Source of the DNA: Nitrososphaeria archaeon
Lineage (GTDB): Archaea; Thermoproteota; Nitrososphaeria; Nitrososphaerales; JANXEG01
Length of the DNA stretch: 64,000 nucleotides
Direction of reading: 5' to 3'
NCBI GenBank assembly: GCA_029775915.1
Contig: JARVKA010000002.1
Location: 62,001 to 126,000 of the forward strand
The notes under the pieces are model-generated. The model was not told the DNA's origin and made no database searches. It saw only the letters and a program-made list of their open reading frames with translations. Positions 1 through 13,567 of the stretch are shown one piece after another; positions within the stretch are counted from its first letter, which is position 1, and each line of letters begins with the position of its first letter. The position numbers and the translations under genes are program-made.

Positions 1-1024
1 TAGCGGTAGGATGATACACTACGATAATTTGTGCAATAAATTCCTTCGCTACTGTAGGTGGATTATCTAGAGGTCCTACCACATCCCCCCTTTTAATATC
101 CTTCTTCGCAACACCTCTTAAGTTAAATCCAATATTATCACCAGCTATGGCTTCTTGTATAGGTACGTGATGTGTCTCAATAGACTTCACTTCAGCAGTA
201 ATCATAGAAGGTGCAATTATAACAGTATCGCCAACTTTCATCCTACCAGTTTCTACTCGACCGACTGGCACCGTTCCAACACCAGTGATAGAGTATACAT
301 CTTGAATAGGAATTCTTAAGGGCTTATTAACTGGTTTTTCAGGTTCTACAACTTGGTCTAAAGCCTCATATAATGTAGGACCTTTATACCAAGGCGTGTT
401 TGGTGAGCGCTTTACGAGATTATCACCTACCCATCCCGATCCCGGTATAAAGTTAATCTTTGCCACATTGTAACCTACCGCTCTTAAAAGCTTCTCCAAC
501 TCAGCCTTGCAATACTCATACCTTTCCTTACTATACTTCACCAATGGATCATCCATTTTATTAATCAATACAATTATTTGATTAACACCAAGTGTGAATA
601 GAAGGAAGGAGTGTTCTCGAGTTTGACCGCCTGGCCCAATGCCCGTTTCAAATTCACCTGGCTTTGCTGAAGCTACAAGTAATGCTACATCAGCTTCACT
701 CGCACCTGTTATCATATTCTTAACGAAATCTCTATGCCCAGGAGCGTCGATGAGTGTATAAAAGTATTTATCAGTTTCGAATTTTTGAAAAGCTAAATCT
801 ATAGTTACACCTCTTTCACGTTCCTCTTTTAATCGATCGAGTACCCATGCAAATTTAAATGTATCACCAGCCCCAGTCTTTTCAGAATCTTTCGCATATT
901 GCTCGATTGTTCGCTCATCTACTACGCCCAATTGATATAGAAAATGCCCCATAGCAGTTGATTTCCCATGATCAACATGCCCAACCACTACTAAGTTTAA
1001 ATGTGGTTTTTGTGGTTTTGCCAT
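1..1024 (-). CDS. tuf: Translation elongation factor EF-1alpha (C-terminus runs off window)
   Basis: Reverse-strand translation from ATG at 1024: [23 protein letters not shown]...[20 protein letters not shown]...NKMDD; GTPase G1/G3/G4 motifs. Confidence 0.95.
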   Translation of the reverse strand, partial: MAKPQKPHLNLVVVGHVDHGKSTAMGHFLYQLGVVDERTIEQYAKDSEKTGAGDTFKFAWVLDRLKEERERGVTIDLAFQKFETDKYFYTLIDAPGHRDFVKNMITGASEADVALLVASAKPGEFETGIGPGGQTREHSFLLFTLGVNQIIVLINKMDDPLVKYSKERYEYCKAELEKLLRAVGYNVAKINFIPGSGWVGDNLVKRSPNTPWYKGPTLYEALDQVVEPEKPVNKPLRIPIQDVYSITGVGTVPVGRVETGRMKVGDTVIIAPSMITAEVKSIETHHVPIQEAIAGDNIGFNLRGVAKKDIKRGDVVGPLDNPPTVAKEFIAQIIVVYHPTA

Positions 1025-1209
1025 CTTCTTCCCACCCTAACACTTACACAAAAATTAAGTTTCAGCTATATAAGAATTTACCTAAATTTATATTTATACT
1101 TTCATGTTAAAAGTTTCGTTAAATTTAAACATTACTTATAGCTTGTAGATTATAGAAAATATTCCTATGAGAATTTTTGATAAGATTCAATACAATAGTT
1201 AAAATTCAA

Positions 1210-1809
1210 CTATCGAGAAGCCATCGCGATTCGTTCTTGTTCATTCTTCTTCCGAATTGCATAACTATTCGTATCATTATTGGCTGCTAAGATTATCTCA
1301 TCAGCTAAAGCTTCTTCAACACTCTTTGGTGAAGAAAAAGTACTCTCTCTAACACCTTCAGATATAAATCTTAAAGCGAGATCAACACGCCTTAAAGGTG
1401 AAATATCTACTGCAACATGGTACACCACACCACCATAAGCTATACGTGTTGTATCCTCATTAGGTGCAGCATTCTCAATTGCCCTCACCAAGTATTGAAT
1501 AGGGTTCCCGCCAGTTTTTAAGTAAATGATTTCAAATGCGGTTTTTACAATGTTAATCGCTCTTTGCTTCTTACCACCCATTTTACCAGTATTCTTCGCA
1601 TACTTCTTTCCAAAGTGAAGTATTGAATTAACTAATCGCTCAACGATATTCACCTCAGCCTTACCAAACCTCTTATGCTCATGACGGCCACCACTCCAAG
1701 CAATTATAACTGGTTTAAGACAAATCACTCTACGTAACCCAGGATCTGATACAGTAACACTACTCCAATCCCACTTTCTAAAGAGTTTAAAGTTCGGTAC
1801 TTCAGGCAT
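1210..1809 (-). CDS. rps7: Ribosomal protein uS7
   Basis: ORF 1210..1893; likely start at internal Met ([15 protein letters not shown]), S7 motif [22 protein letters not shown]. Confidence 0.93.
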   Translation of the reverse strand: MPEVPNFKLFRKWDWSSVTVSDPGLRRVICLKPVIIAWSGGRHEHKRFGKAEVNIVERLVNSILHFGKKYAKNTGKMGGKKQRAINIVKTAFEIIYLKTGGNPIQYLVRAIENAAPNEDTTRIAYGGVVYHVAVDISPLRRVDLALRFISEGVRESTFSSPKSVEEALADEIILAANNDTNSYAIRKKNEQERIAMASR

Positions 1810-2079
1810 GCGAGCAATAATAGAATAATAACAGTTTATAAGTTTTACACTAATGGAAGAGACTTTCAAGATAAAGCAAATGAGAATTGGCAAATATCAA
1901 TGCCTTTAAAGGAATTTATTTTATTTGTCATTACAATCAGTTGTTAAAGTTCTTGTATCAATTGTGAAGAATCTTTTTAAAAATTTTAAATTTAGCATTG
2001 TTTACAAAAAGATTCAAAATTTGAAAATTAATTAAAATTTTAATTGAGGAAAATTCTTTGTTTGGGACAATATTAATGA

Positions 2080-2520
2080 TTATCTTCTCGGCTTCTCCTT
2101 TCTACCAAGTACCAATTCTTTCAATGATACACCATTAACTTTAAAGACTTTCCATCTTACACCGGGAAGATCACCCATAGTTCTACCCATAGATCCACCA
2201 ATTCCCTCTATCATTACTTCATCATGTTCATCTACATAATTCAAAGCACCATCACCTGGAAGGAAGCATGTAATTTGCTTACCATTCTTCACCAATTGAA
2301 CTCTTACACATTTACGCACAGCAGAGTTTGGTTGCTTCGACTCTACGCCTACTTTTTCCAAAACTATGCCTCTAGCTTGGGGTGCGCCTTCTAATGGATC
2401 AGCTTTTTTATCCAATTGTAACATCCTTCGCTTGTAATATTTATCGGACCAGAGAAAGTGCTTACGCTTGAGTTTTAACTTCCTAGCTGCAAACTCACCT
2501 TTAGGTGATTTCTTCCCCAA
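2080..2520 (-). CDS. rps12: Ribosomal protein uS12
   Basis: [35 protein letters not shown]; probable TTG start giving [16 protein letters not shown]. Confidence 0.94.
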   Translation of the reverse strand: MGKKSPKGEFAARKLKLKRKHFLWSDKYYKRRMLQLDKKADPLEGAPQARGIVLEKVGVESKQPNSAVRKCVRVQLVKNGKQITCFLPGDGALNYVDEHDEVMIEGIGGSMGRTMGDLPGVRWKVFKVNGVSLKELVLGRKEKPRR

Positions 2521-2720
2521 CCCAACTAATAAATTTCCATTTTTATAAATATAAAAGCATATTGCTAGTTTTGGTGAGAGACAATCAGCATGATAAATTG
2601 ATATAAAGGTGAATAAGTTAGAAAAGAAAGAGTTAAATATATCGATTAATCTCACTTTATAGATGCCTCTTCTTTGAACCCTGTTAAGTTTTTAGTTTTT
2701 GCTATTAATGGTGAATAATA

Positions 2721-2978
2721 ATGGTAGAAAATGAATTTAAAAATCGAATAAGAATAATGGATCATGTATACGTCCCTAAGCATATATTATTAACCCATGA
2801 AGAAGCAGAACAAGTTTTAAAAAAGTATAATGCAAAGCCTGAACAATTTCCATACATACTCGATACCGATCCCGTAGTTAGAGAATTAGGTGCGAAACCT
2901 GGTGATTTGATAAAGATTATTCGGAAGAGTCAAACTGCTGGTGAGACTGTATATTACAGATATGTGGTGAAGGGATAG
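2721..2978 (+). CDS. rpoH: RNA polymerase subunit H
   Basis: HVYVPKHILLTHEEAEQVLKKYNAKPEQFPYILDTDPVVRELGAKPGDLIKIIRKS typical Rpo5/RpoH, directly upstream of rpoB. Confidence 0.95.
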   Translation: MVENEFKNRIRIMDHVYVPKHILLTHEEAEQVLKKYNAKPEQFPYILDTDPVVRELGAKPGDLIKIIRKSQTAGETVYYRYVVKG

Positions 2979-2981
2979 AGC

Positions 2982-5900
2982 ATGGTTAAGAAAGTAAATT
3001 ACGAGTCTTGGGTAGTTCTTAGGGATTTATTAGAGCGGGAGGGTATAGCTCGCCAACACCTAAATTCATACAATGAGTTCATTGAAAGAGGAATACAAAG
3101 CATTATAGATGAAGTTGGTGGTATTGAAATCGAAACTTTAAGTGGTTCATACACGGTTAAGTTTGGGAAAGTGAAGATTTTAAGACCTCGAGTAATAGAG
3201 ATTGATGGTTCAGTAAGTAACATTTATCCTCTTGAGGCACGCCTTCGTAACCTTACATATGCAGCACCAATTTATGTGGATATGGCAATTAAGGAAGGTG
3301 GGATAGTTAAAGAGGTTCAACCCCAACATATTGGTGATATTCCCGTTATGGTGAAGTCTGAATTATGTGTTCTTCATTCATTAAATGAAGAACAACTTAT
3401 AGAAGTTGGAGAAGATCCAAAGGACCCCGGCGGATACTTTATAATTAATGGTTCGGAGCGTGTGATAGTCGGCCTCGAAGATTTATCTCCAAACAAGATT
3501 TTAGTAGATTATGAGAAGTCTGGTACAAGTACAATATATAAAGCAAAGATTTATTCATCTATAATTGGTTATCGTGCAAAGGTTGAATTAACCTTAAAGC
3601 CTGATGGTTCTTTAACTGTAAAATTGCCCAATTTACCTGTAGAGTTGCCTTTTGTTATATTGATGAGAAGTCTTGGTTTGAAAACTGATAAAGAGATCGC
3701 TGATGCTGTCTCTCCAAGACCTGAAATACAAGAACTTCTTGATGTATCTTTTGAAAATGCAAGTGAAGCACCTACACCAGAAGCTGCTTTAATGTACATA
3801 GGAAATAGAGCGGCTCCTGGAATGGTAGATGAATTGCGATTAAAGAAGGCTGAAGCTATTTTAGATTGGGGCCTTCTTCCACATTTAGGAAGAACTCCTG
3901 CAGACAGATATGATAAAGCGATGTTTCTTGGCGAAGCTGCTTGTAAAGTTCTTGAGTTAAAGTTGGGTTGGATTGATCCAGATGATAAAGATCATTATGG
4001 GAATAAAATGATAAAGTTTGCTGGACAATTACTTGCTGACATATTTAGAACTGCATTTAGGAATTTAATTAAAGATATGAAGTATCAATTAGAAAGGAGT
4101 GGGCAAAAGCGTGGTATGAGTGTAATTGCAGCAGCAATAAGGCCGGGTATTATTACTGATAAATTAAATAATGCTATAGCTACGGGAAATTGGGGCAGAG
4201 GGAGAGTTGGCATTACACAACTTCTCGATAGAACCAATTACTTATCTACCATTAGCCATTTAAGGCGTATTCAATCCCCTCTTAGCAGAAGTCAACCGAA
4301 TTTTGAAGCTAGGGATTTGCATGCCACTCACTTTGGTAGAGTATGTCCCAATGAAACACCTGAGGGCTCCAATAGTGGATTGGTGAAGAATCTAGCACTC
4401 TCAGCCATAATCTCTTTAAGCGTTCCAGCATCTGAGATTATAGACATACTCTATGAATTGGGTGTTCGCCCGATCAGAGAAGTAAACTCAGAGATTAAGG
4501 AGAAAAGTTGCAAGGTTTTTGTCGATGGTCGTCTCATAGGTTATGCAGAAGATGGTGAACGCCTTGTTGATTCTTTTAAAAAGCTCAGAAGGAAGGGGAG
4601 AATTCATCCACACGTTAGTATATCTATTTACTCGGGCAAGGATCCTAGGGCTGCTCGTAGAATATACGTTACTACAAGTTCAGGTCGTGTTTTAAGGCCG
4701 CTTATCGTAGTTGAGAATGGTCAACCATTACTTACCCCAGAGATTATTAAACGCGTTGCAAATGGTGAGTTAAGTTGGCAAGACCTTGTACGAATGGGTA
4801 TTTTAGAACTCATTGATGCGAATGAAGAGGAGAATTGTTATATCGCTATCGATCCTAACTCAATAACTCCTCAACATACTCATCTCGAAATTTATCCTCC
4901 AGCTATATTGGGTGTAGCTGCCTCTATAATCCCATACCCTGAGCATAACCAATCCCCACGCAACACGTATGAATCAGCAATGGCGAAACAATCCTTAGGT
5001 TTCTCAACACCAATATTATTCTCAAGCGTGAATGTAAGAGAGCATTTCTTAGTTTATCCTCAAATGCCGTTAGTAACTACAAATATAATTCCTCTCCTAA
5101 ATTTGAATTTAAGACCTATCGGTCAAAATTGTGTAGTCGCCGTTCTGCCTTTTGAATGTTATAACATCGAAGATGCTATTGTAATTAATAAATCAGCGAT
5201 AGAGAGAGGGCTTGGTAGAAGTTTCTTCTACCGATTGTATGAAGCTGAAGCTAAGCAATACTTGGGTGGTATGAAAGATAAATTTGAAATTCCATCACCA
5301 GATTCAAATATTCGAGGTTATAGAGGTGAGAAGTATTATCGTTTATTAGAGTCGGATGGTGTGGTAATGCAAGAGGCTATTGTGAATGGTGGTGATGTGA
5401 TTATCGGTAAAACTAGTCCTCCAAGATTCATGGAGGAGTATAAAGAGTTTGAGGTTAAAGGGCCTTATCGCAGAGATACATCGATAAGCGTACGCCCATC
5501 CGAATCTGGAGTTGTAGACACTGTACTCCTTACAGAGAATGTTGAGGGTGAGAAAATGTATAAAGTAAGAGTGAGGGATATGCGCATACCAGAGATTGGA
5601 GATAAATTCGCTTCTCGTCATGGTCAAAAAGGTGTAATCGGTTTAATAGTAAATCAAGAGGATATGCCTTATACAAAAGACGGCCTCGTTCCAGATATAA
5701 TTATCAATCCACATGCCTTCCCATCAAGAATGACTGTAGGCCAACTTATCGAATCGATCGCTGGCAAGGCTGCTGCGTTGAGAGGTGAAGTCGTAAATGG
5801 TACCGCATTTTCAGGTGAAGATGTATACGATTTATCCAATATATTAAAAGAATATGGTTTTGAGTACAGTGGTGAAGAAGTTTTATACGATGGTAAGACT

Positions 5901-6335
5901 GGGAAGAAGTATAATGCTAAGGTTTTCATTGGAATTGTGTATTATCAAAAGCTTCACCATATGGTGGCTGATAAGATTCACGCTCGAGCTCGAGGGCAAG
6001 TACAAATGCTTACTAAGCAACCTACAGAAGGAAGGGCGAGAGGTGGTGGGCTTAGATTTGGAGAGATGGAGCGTGATTGTTTAATTGCTTATGGCGCATC
6101 TATGATGTTGAAGGATAGACTTCTTGATGAATCGGATAAGACTGAAATTTACGTGTGTGAAAAGTGTGGATTGATAGCGTATTATGATTTAAAGCAAAGG
6201 AAGTATGTTTGTAGAGTTTGTGGTGAAGCATCCAAAATCTCTAAAATATCTATTGCATATGCTTTTAAACTCTTACTTCAAGAGATGATGAGTCTCAATA
6301 TCGCTCCTAGATTGCGATTGAGGGATAAAGTATAA
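2982..6335 (+). CDS. rpoB: RNA polymerase subunit B (unsplit B'+B'')
   Basis: 1117 aa; GDKFASRHGQKGVIG, RGGGLRFGEMERDCLIAYGAS, C-terminal zinc ribbon. Confidence 0.97.
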   Translation: MVKKVNYESWVVLRDLLEREGIARQHLNSYNEFIERGIQSIIDEVGGIEIETLSGSYTVKFGKVKILRPRVIEIDGSVSNIYPLEARLRNLTYAAPIYVDMAIKEGGIVKEVQPQHIGDIPVMVKSELCVLHSLNEEQLIEVGEDPKDPGGYFIINGSERVIVGLEDLSPNKILVDYEKSGTSTIYKAKIYSSIIGYRAKVELTLKPDGSLTVKLPNLPVELPFVILMRSLGLKTDKEIADAVSPRPEIQELLDVSFENASEAPTPEAALMYIGNRAAPGMVDELRLKKAEAILDWGLLPHLGRTPADRYDKAMFLGEAACKVLELKLGWIDPDDKDHYGNKMIKFAGQLLADIFRTAFRNLIKDMKYQLERSGQKRGMSVIAAAIRPGIITDKLNNAIATGNWGRGRVGITQLLDRTNYLSTISHLRRIQSPLSRSQPNFEARDLHATHFGRVCPNETPEGSNSGLVKNLALSAIISLSVPASEIIDILYELGVRPIREVNSEIKEKSCKVFVDGRLIGYAEDGERLVDSFKKLRRKGRIHPHVSISIYSGKDPRAARRIYVTTSSGRVLRPLIVVENGQPLLTPEIIKRVANGELSWQDLVRMGILELIDANEEENCYIAIDPNSITPQHTHLEIYPPAILGVAASIIPYPEHNQSPRNTYESAMAKQSLGFSTPILFSSVNVREHFLVYPQMPLVTTNIIPLLNLNLRPIGQNCVVAVLPFECYNIEDAIVINKSAIERGLGRSFFYRLYEAEAKQYLGGMKDKFEIPSPDSNIRGYRGEKYYRLLESDGVVMQEAIVNGGDVIIGKTSPPRFMEEYKEFEVKGPYRRDTSISVRPSESGVVDTVLLTENVEGEKMYKVRVRDMRIPEIGDKFASRHGQKGVIGLIVNQEDMPYTKDGLVPDIIINPHAFPSRMTVGQLIESIAGKAAALRGEVVNGTAFSGEDVYDLSNILKEYGFEYSGEEVLYDGKTGKKYNAKVFIGIVYYQKLHHMVADKIHARARGQVQMLTKQPTEGRARGGGLRFGEMERDCLIAYGASMMLKDRLLDESDKTEIYVCEKCGLIAYYDLKQRKYVCRVCGEASKISKISIAYAFKLLLQEMMSLNIAPRLRLRDKV

Positions 6336-6347
6336 TGAGGTGATAAG

Positions 6348-10136
<3,789 letters not shown>

Positions 10137-10141
10137 TAAAA

Positions 10142-10450
10142 ATGGTAGATGAAAAGGAGTTAAGTCGTGTATTAAGATTGGCTATAAAAACGGGCAAGTG
10201 TGTTATTGGTATTAAACAAGTTTCCCAATCTGTAAAAGGAGCTAGGCTTATTATCTTATCATCCTTACAATCATCATCAAAAATACTTGAATTGTGTAAA
10301 TTAAACGCTGTACCCTTAATTGTTTATAAAGGTTCATCAATTAAACTCGGTCAGTTATGTGGTAAACCATTCAAAATCTCAGCGATTGCGATTAAATCAC
10401 CAGGTGAGGCTGATTTAACAAATCTTTTGAAAGATTCTACAATATCATAG
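10142..10450 (+). CDS. rpl30e: Ribosomal protein eL30 (L7Ae fold)
   Basis: Position between rpoA and nusA; LRLAIKTGKCVIGIKQVSQSVKGARLIILSS. Confidence 0.85.
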   Translation: MVDEKELSRVLRLAIKTGKCVIGIKQVSQSVKGARLIILSSLQSSSKILELCKLNAVPLIVYKGSSIKLGQLCGKPFKISAIAIKSPGEADLTNLLKDSTIS

Positions 10451-10552
10451 ATTAATCGATAAGTTAAAGAATGTGCTATAACATAATATACTCGATATAC
10501 CCGGTTAAGCTTAAATTCCTCCTTTACAATACGGGAGGTTGAATAGTGAGGT

Positions 10553-10996
10553 ATGCCAGAGAAGATTAGATTTACTCCAGAGGAACTTAGTTTAATGCAC
10601 TTATTCCAAAGTATAAGTGGTGCTACTGTACGTGATTGTATAATTGATTCCAAAATGAATCGAGTGATATTTGTAATAAATAAAGGTGAAATGGGTTTGG
10701 CGATTGGGCGAAATGGTGTAATTATTAAGAACTTACAAAAACTTGTAGGTAAATCTGTTGATCTTGTAGAGTTTTCAGATGACCCAAAAGAGTTGATAAG
10801 GAATTCATTAAATAATCGATATATCACGGATATTCGATTAACAGAGAGAGTTGATGGGTCAAAAATCGCTGTTGTTGTAGTTGATCAAAAGGGTAAAAGT
10901 GCTGTGATTGGTAAGGGGGGTAGGAATGCAGAGAAAGCTAGATTGTTAGCGAAGAGATACTTTAATATATCTAATGTTCATATCGTTTCCCAATAA
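10553..10996 (+). CDS. nusA: NusA-like KH-domain transcription factor
   Basis: 147 aa, tandem KH GXXG: GLAIGRNGVIIKNLQKLVGKSVDLVEFSDDPKELIRN...SAVIGKGGRNAEKARLLAKRYF. Confidence 0.9.
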   Translation: MPEKIRFTPEELSLMHLFQSISGATVRDCIIDSKMNRVIFVINKGEMGLAIGRNGVIIKNLQKLVGKSVDLVEFSDDPKELIRNSLNNRYITDIRLTERVDGSKIAVVVVDQKGKSAVIGKGGRNAEKARLLAKRYFNISNVHIVSQ

Positions 10997-11011
10997 TTGA
11001 TTCAATAAAAT

Positions 11012-11182
11012 TTATCTTTCTAAAATATCTACAACACGAATTGTGTGAAGCTTCCAATTCCAACTTAACTTTTCTATCGGAATAAGTTTTTTTATCCATT
11101 CTTCTTGAGCTTTATTATCCAAATGGCAAGGATTTTCATCACATTGATGTATAAGTGTGATAATAGCTATTTTTCTTCCCAA
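11012..11182 (-). CDS. Small hypothetical protein (about 56 aa)
   Basis: TTG start (MGRKIAIITLIHQCDENPCHL...) preceded by SD-like GGAGGATGA 7 nt upstream. Confidence 0.4.
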   Translation of the reverse strand: MGRKIAIITLIHQCDENPCHLDNKAQEEWIKKLIPIEKLSWNWKLHTIRVVDILER

Positions 11183-11553
11183 ATTATTATCATCCTCCAA
11201 ATAACAAAAGGTTGTTGCGTCTTAAAAACATAAATATGTGATTTAGTTAAAAATTAGCTCAAATCATATTAAATAACGCACCTTTAAGGCGTTTTGATAA
11301 TCTTACAGTTGGTTAAAGTTTTGAAAAATTACTTCAAAAATATTTGACTCATGCAGTGGTATTGAGAATTAAAATTATTTTAAAATTCGAAGCGTAATAT
11401 AAATTTCTTTTTCCATTTCATTTAAATAACAAATAAGATCTAGTAAATAATTTTAAAATTCAACATGGAATATGGCTTTGTTAATATAATCTTCCCGTAG
11501 ATGTTAGGGAAAAGATAATATGTAAATAAGGTGAGCTTATTATTAGTGGGAAA

Positions 11554-11835
11554 ATGTTTAAGCATTGTCCAGGAATTAATAGCCTTGTTAGGCCTACAAT
11601 AATTATAAGGAATTGCCCATTTTGTGGCGAAGAAGTTGAATTTTTTGAATATGAAACTCAACAAGAATGCAGTAAATGTGGTAAGATAGTGTATAGAGAA
11701 GCTTCTGAATCTTGTATATTATGGTGCTCCTATAGTGAAAAATGCGTTGATGATTTAGAAAGTAAAAGAGTTATCACAAAAGAAAGAGCTGAAGAATTAA
11801 GAAAAATTGCACAACAACGTATGCATAAAACTTAA
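11554..11835 (+). CDS. Small zinc-ribbon protein
   Basis: CPFCGEEV...ECSKCGKIV zinc ribbon plus SCILWCSYSEKCV. Confidence 0.65.
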   Translation: MFKHCPGINSLVRPTIIIRNCPFCGEEVEFFEYETQQECSKCGKIVYREASESCILWCSYSEKCVDDLESKRVITKERAEELRKIAQQRMHKT

Positions 11836-11877
11836 TCATTATCAAATCTTAAGGATTGTAAAGATATAAATACAATC

Positions 11878-12507
11878 TTATTGAGTTTTAAAATATTGTT
11901 GCAATAATCTTTGCAATCCTCTTCTAATGATTTCTGATAATGTTGATGGGCGAATCCCTAACTTACGTGAAAGTTCAATAGTATTAATCCTTTTAGGATA
12001 TTCAAAGAAGCCTGTTTTTAATGCGAGCCACAATATCATTTCTTGCTTCTCAGTCAAAATCTTCCTCCTTATCTCATACTTCTCTACTTTTAATATTTTT
12101 AATTTAAAACTACTCTCTAAAGCTGATATTATATCTTTAAAAGCATCAAAATTTGGTGATATGAAACTGTATATAAGTGATGAATCTTTAGTACTCCCTC
12201 CTGAGATTAAGAATGCACCATGGGAGATTATTGTATTACAAAGATCACAACCTTCACTCTCGAACCATATGAGTTTTCTATTTCCAATTTTACTATATTT
12301 TGCTCTTATAGGAAACTTTTTTGGCAGTTTATCGATTTGTTCAAAAGGCAATTCTATCAAATGTCGAATCGAGCCACCACTAAACCCTCTAATATCATCA
12401 ATCTTAAATTGCTCAATCCCTAAGCTTGTGAGAATCTCCATCACTTTACATCGTTTATTATCTACCTCAATAACTATGTGATAAGGCTCATACCATTGTG
12501 TGATCAT
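11878..12507 (-). CDS. HTH_10 (bacterio-opsin-activator type) transcriptional regulator
   Basis: C-terminal LTEKQEMILWLALKTGFFEYPKRINTIELSRKLGIRPSTLSEIIRRGLQRLL. Confidence 0.85.
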   Translation of the reverse strand: MITQWYEPYHIVIEVDNKRCKVMEILTSLGIEQFKIDDIRGFSGGSIRHLIELPFEQIDKLPKKFPIRAKYSKIGNRKLIWFESEGCDLCNTIISHGAFLISGGSTKDSSLIYSFISPNFDAFKDIISALESSFKLKILKVEKYEIRRKILTEKQEMILWLALKTGFFEYPKRINTIELSRKLGIRPSTLSEIIRRGLQRLLQQYFKTQ

Positions 12508-12511
12508 AACC

Positions 12512-12537
12512 CCTAATATTTTCGTGATATTTTTAAA
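12512..12537 (+). promoter_or_regulatory. 26-bp promoter element, copy 1 (cctaatattttcgtgatatttttaaa)
   Basis: Identical to 13072..13097; lies between divergent HTH_10 regulator and MCDLCGC gene; contains AATAT-N7-ATATT inverted repeat and TATA-like tract. Confidence 0.7.
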
Positions 12538-12567
12538 TAAGGGTTTTGAAGTAAAAAATGAGAGGAA

Positions 12568-12942
12568 TTGTGTGATTTATGTGGATGTATAAAATATATT
12601 AACGAAGGTAAGGAGGCTATCTTAAAGAGGGCACAAGAGATTATCACAAAACTTAATCTTTCGCGTAATAATGTGGAGCTTTTTGAAGATTGTGAAAGAA
12701 TAGCACATGAGGTTGTTGCATTTTCATATCCATCGATTAAAGATAATGAAATACTCGCCATATCTAAATGGATACGTAATTTACATGAACCGATCTTTAA
12801 GAAAAGATTACAAAATTATCTTGATGCTGCTAAAGATGTATTTAGTAAATTACCGATTAACATAAACACAAAAGAAGCGATAACGATGTATCATCAATTG
12901 GAGCAACTTGTAAAAGAGATTGATGATGATCTAAATCATTAA
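12568..12942 (+). CDS. Hypothetical helical protein with N-terminal CxxCxC (MCDLCGC)
   Basis: TTG start with upstream SD-like gagagg; translation MCDLCGCIKYINEGKEAILKRAQEI; shares upstream 26-bp element with 13133 gene. Confidence 0.6.
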   Translation: MCDLCGCIKYINEGKEAILKRAQEIITKLNLSRNNVELFEDCERIAHEVVAFSYPSIKDNEILAISKWIRNLHEPIFKKRLQNYLDAAKDVFSKLPININTKEAITMYHQLEQLVKEIDDDLNH

Positions 12943-13071
12943 AGAATACACATTTAAGAGAGACTTTAATAGCAGTTAAGAATACTCACAATAATAATTT
13001 GATTAAAAGAATGAAGCTTAAAGAGCGTTATGGTTTGGTCGATTAAGAACTATTAAAATATCTTTAACGGT

Positions 13072-13097
13072 CCTAATATTTTCGTGATATTTTTAAA
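13072..13097 (+). promoter_or_regulatory. 26-bp promoter element, copy 2
   Basis: Identical 26 bp, about 35 bp upstream of the 13133 start, same orientation and similar spacing as copy 1 to the 12568 gene. Confidence 0.7.
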
Positions 13098-13132
13098 AGA
13101 AGGCTTTAATTAAGAGGTTGGGGTGAAATCAT

Positions 13133-13567
13133 TTGATTACTCAATGGCCAGTTAAAATACTATTGGTGTACCCGAAGGCGCCATTTCTCCAACGTGAAAA
13201 AATAACCATTGCGGCGGATTGTTCAATACTCATAAATGAGAGTTTTCATGATAAATTTAAGAAAGGTGAGACTTTGATTATAGGATGCCCATTACTAGAG
13301 AATCCCGATAGGATTATGAATAAAATCACTCAAATAATAAAGGATACTACAGCTAGTAAGATTGATGTTTATACTATGGAAGTACCTTGTTGCCATGCTA
13401 TACATATGATGGTTAAAAAAGCTGTAAAGGAGCTTAGAAAGGAGGATGTAGATATCAAGCATTATATCGTTAGAGTAGCCTCTGGAAATGTTGAACTCTA
13501 CAAACATGGAGTTATTGACGAATCTATGATTGAGGCTGAAAGGAAGGCGCATGAACACACCCTTTAA
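13133..13567 (+). CDS. Ferredoxin-associated C-terminal-type domain protein (QWPVK...AP...GCPLLENPD... family), stand-alone
   Basis: MITQWPVKILLVYPKAPFLQREKITIAADCSILINESFHDKFKKGETLIIGCPLLENPD...MEVPCCHAIHMM; resembles the second half of larger 4Fe-4S ferredoxin-type proteins. Confidence 0.7.
   Translation: MITQWPVKILLVYPKAPFLQREKITIAADCSILINESFHDKFKKGETLIIGCPLLENPDRIMNKITQIIKDTTASKIDVYTMEVPCCHAIHMMVKKAVKELRKEDVDIKHYIVRVASGNVELYKHGVIDESMIEAERKAHEHTL

Noticed and set aside
54-700. Possible riboswitch or RNA before EF-1alpha
   Set aside because: Region is simply reverse-strand EF-1alpha coding sequence.
2982-6335. Split rpoB (B'/B'')
   Set aside because: Single continuous ORF with all conserved regions.
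10351-10827. 158-aa - strand ORF
   Set aside because: Overlaps rpl30e and nusA antisense; no recognisable family.
11927-12481. 184-aa + strand ORF
   Set aside because: Antisense to the HTH_10 regulator, which has recognisable family motifs; shadow ORF.
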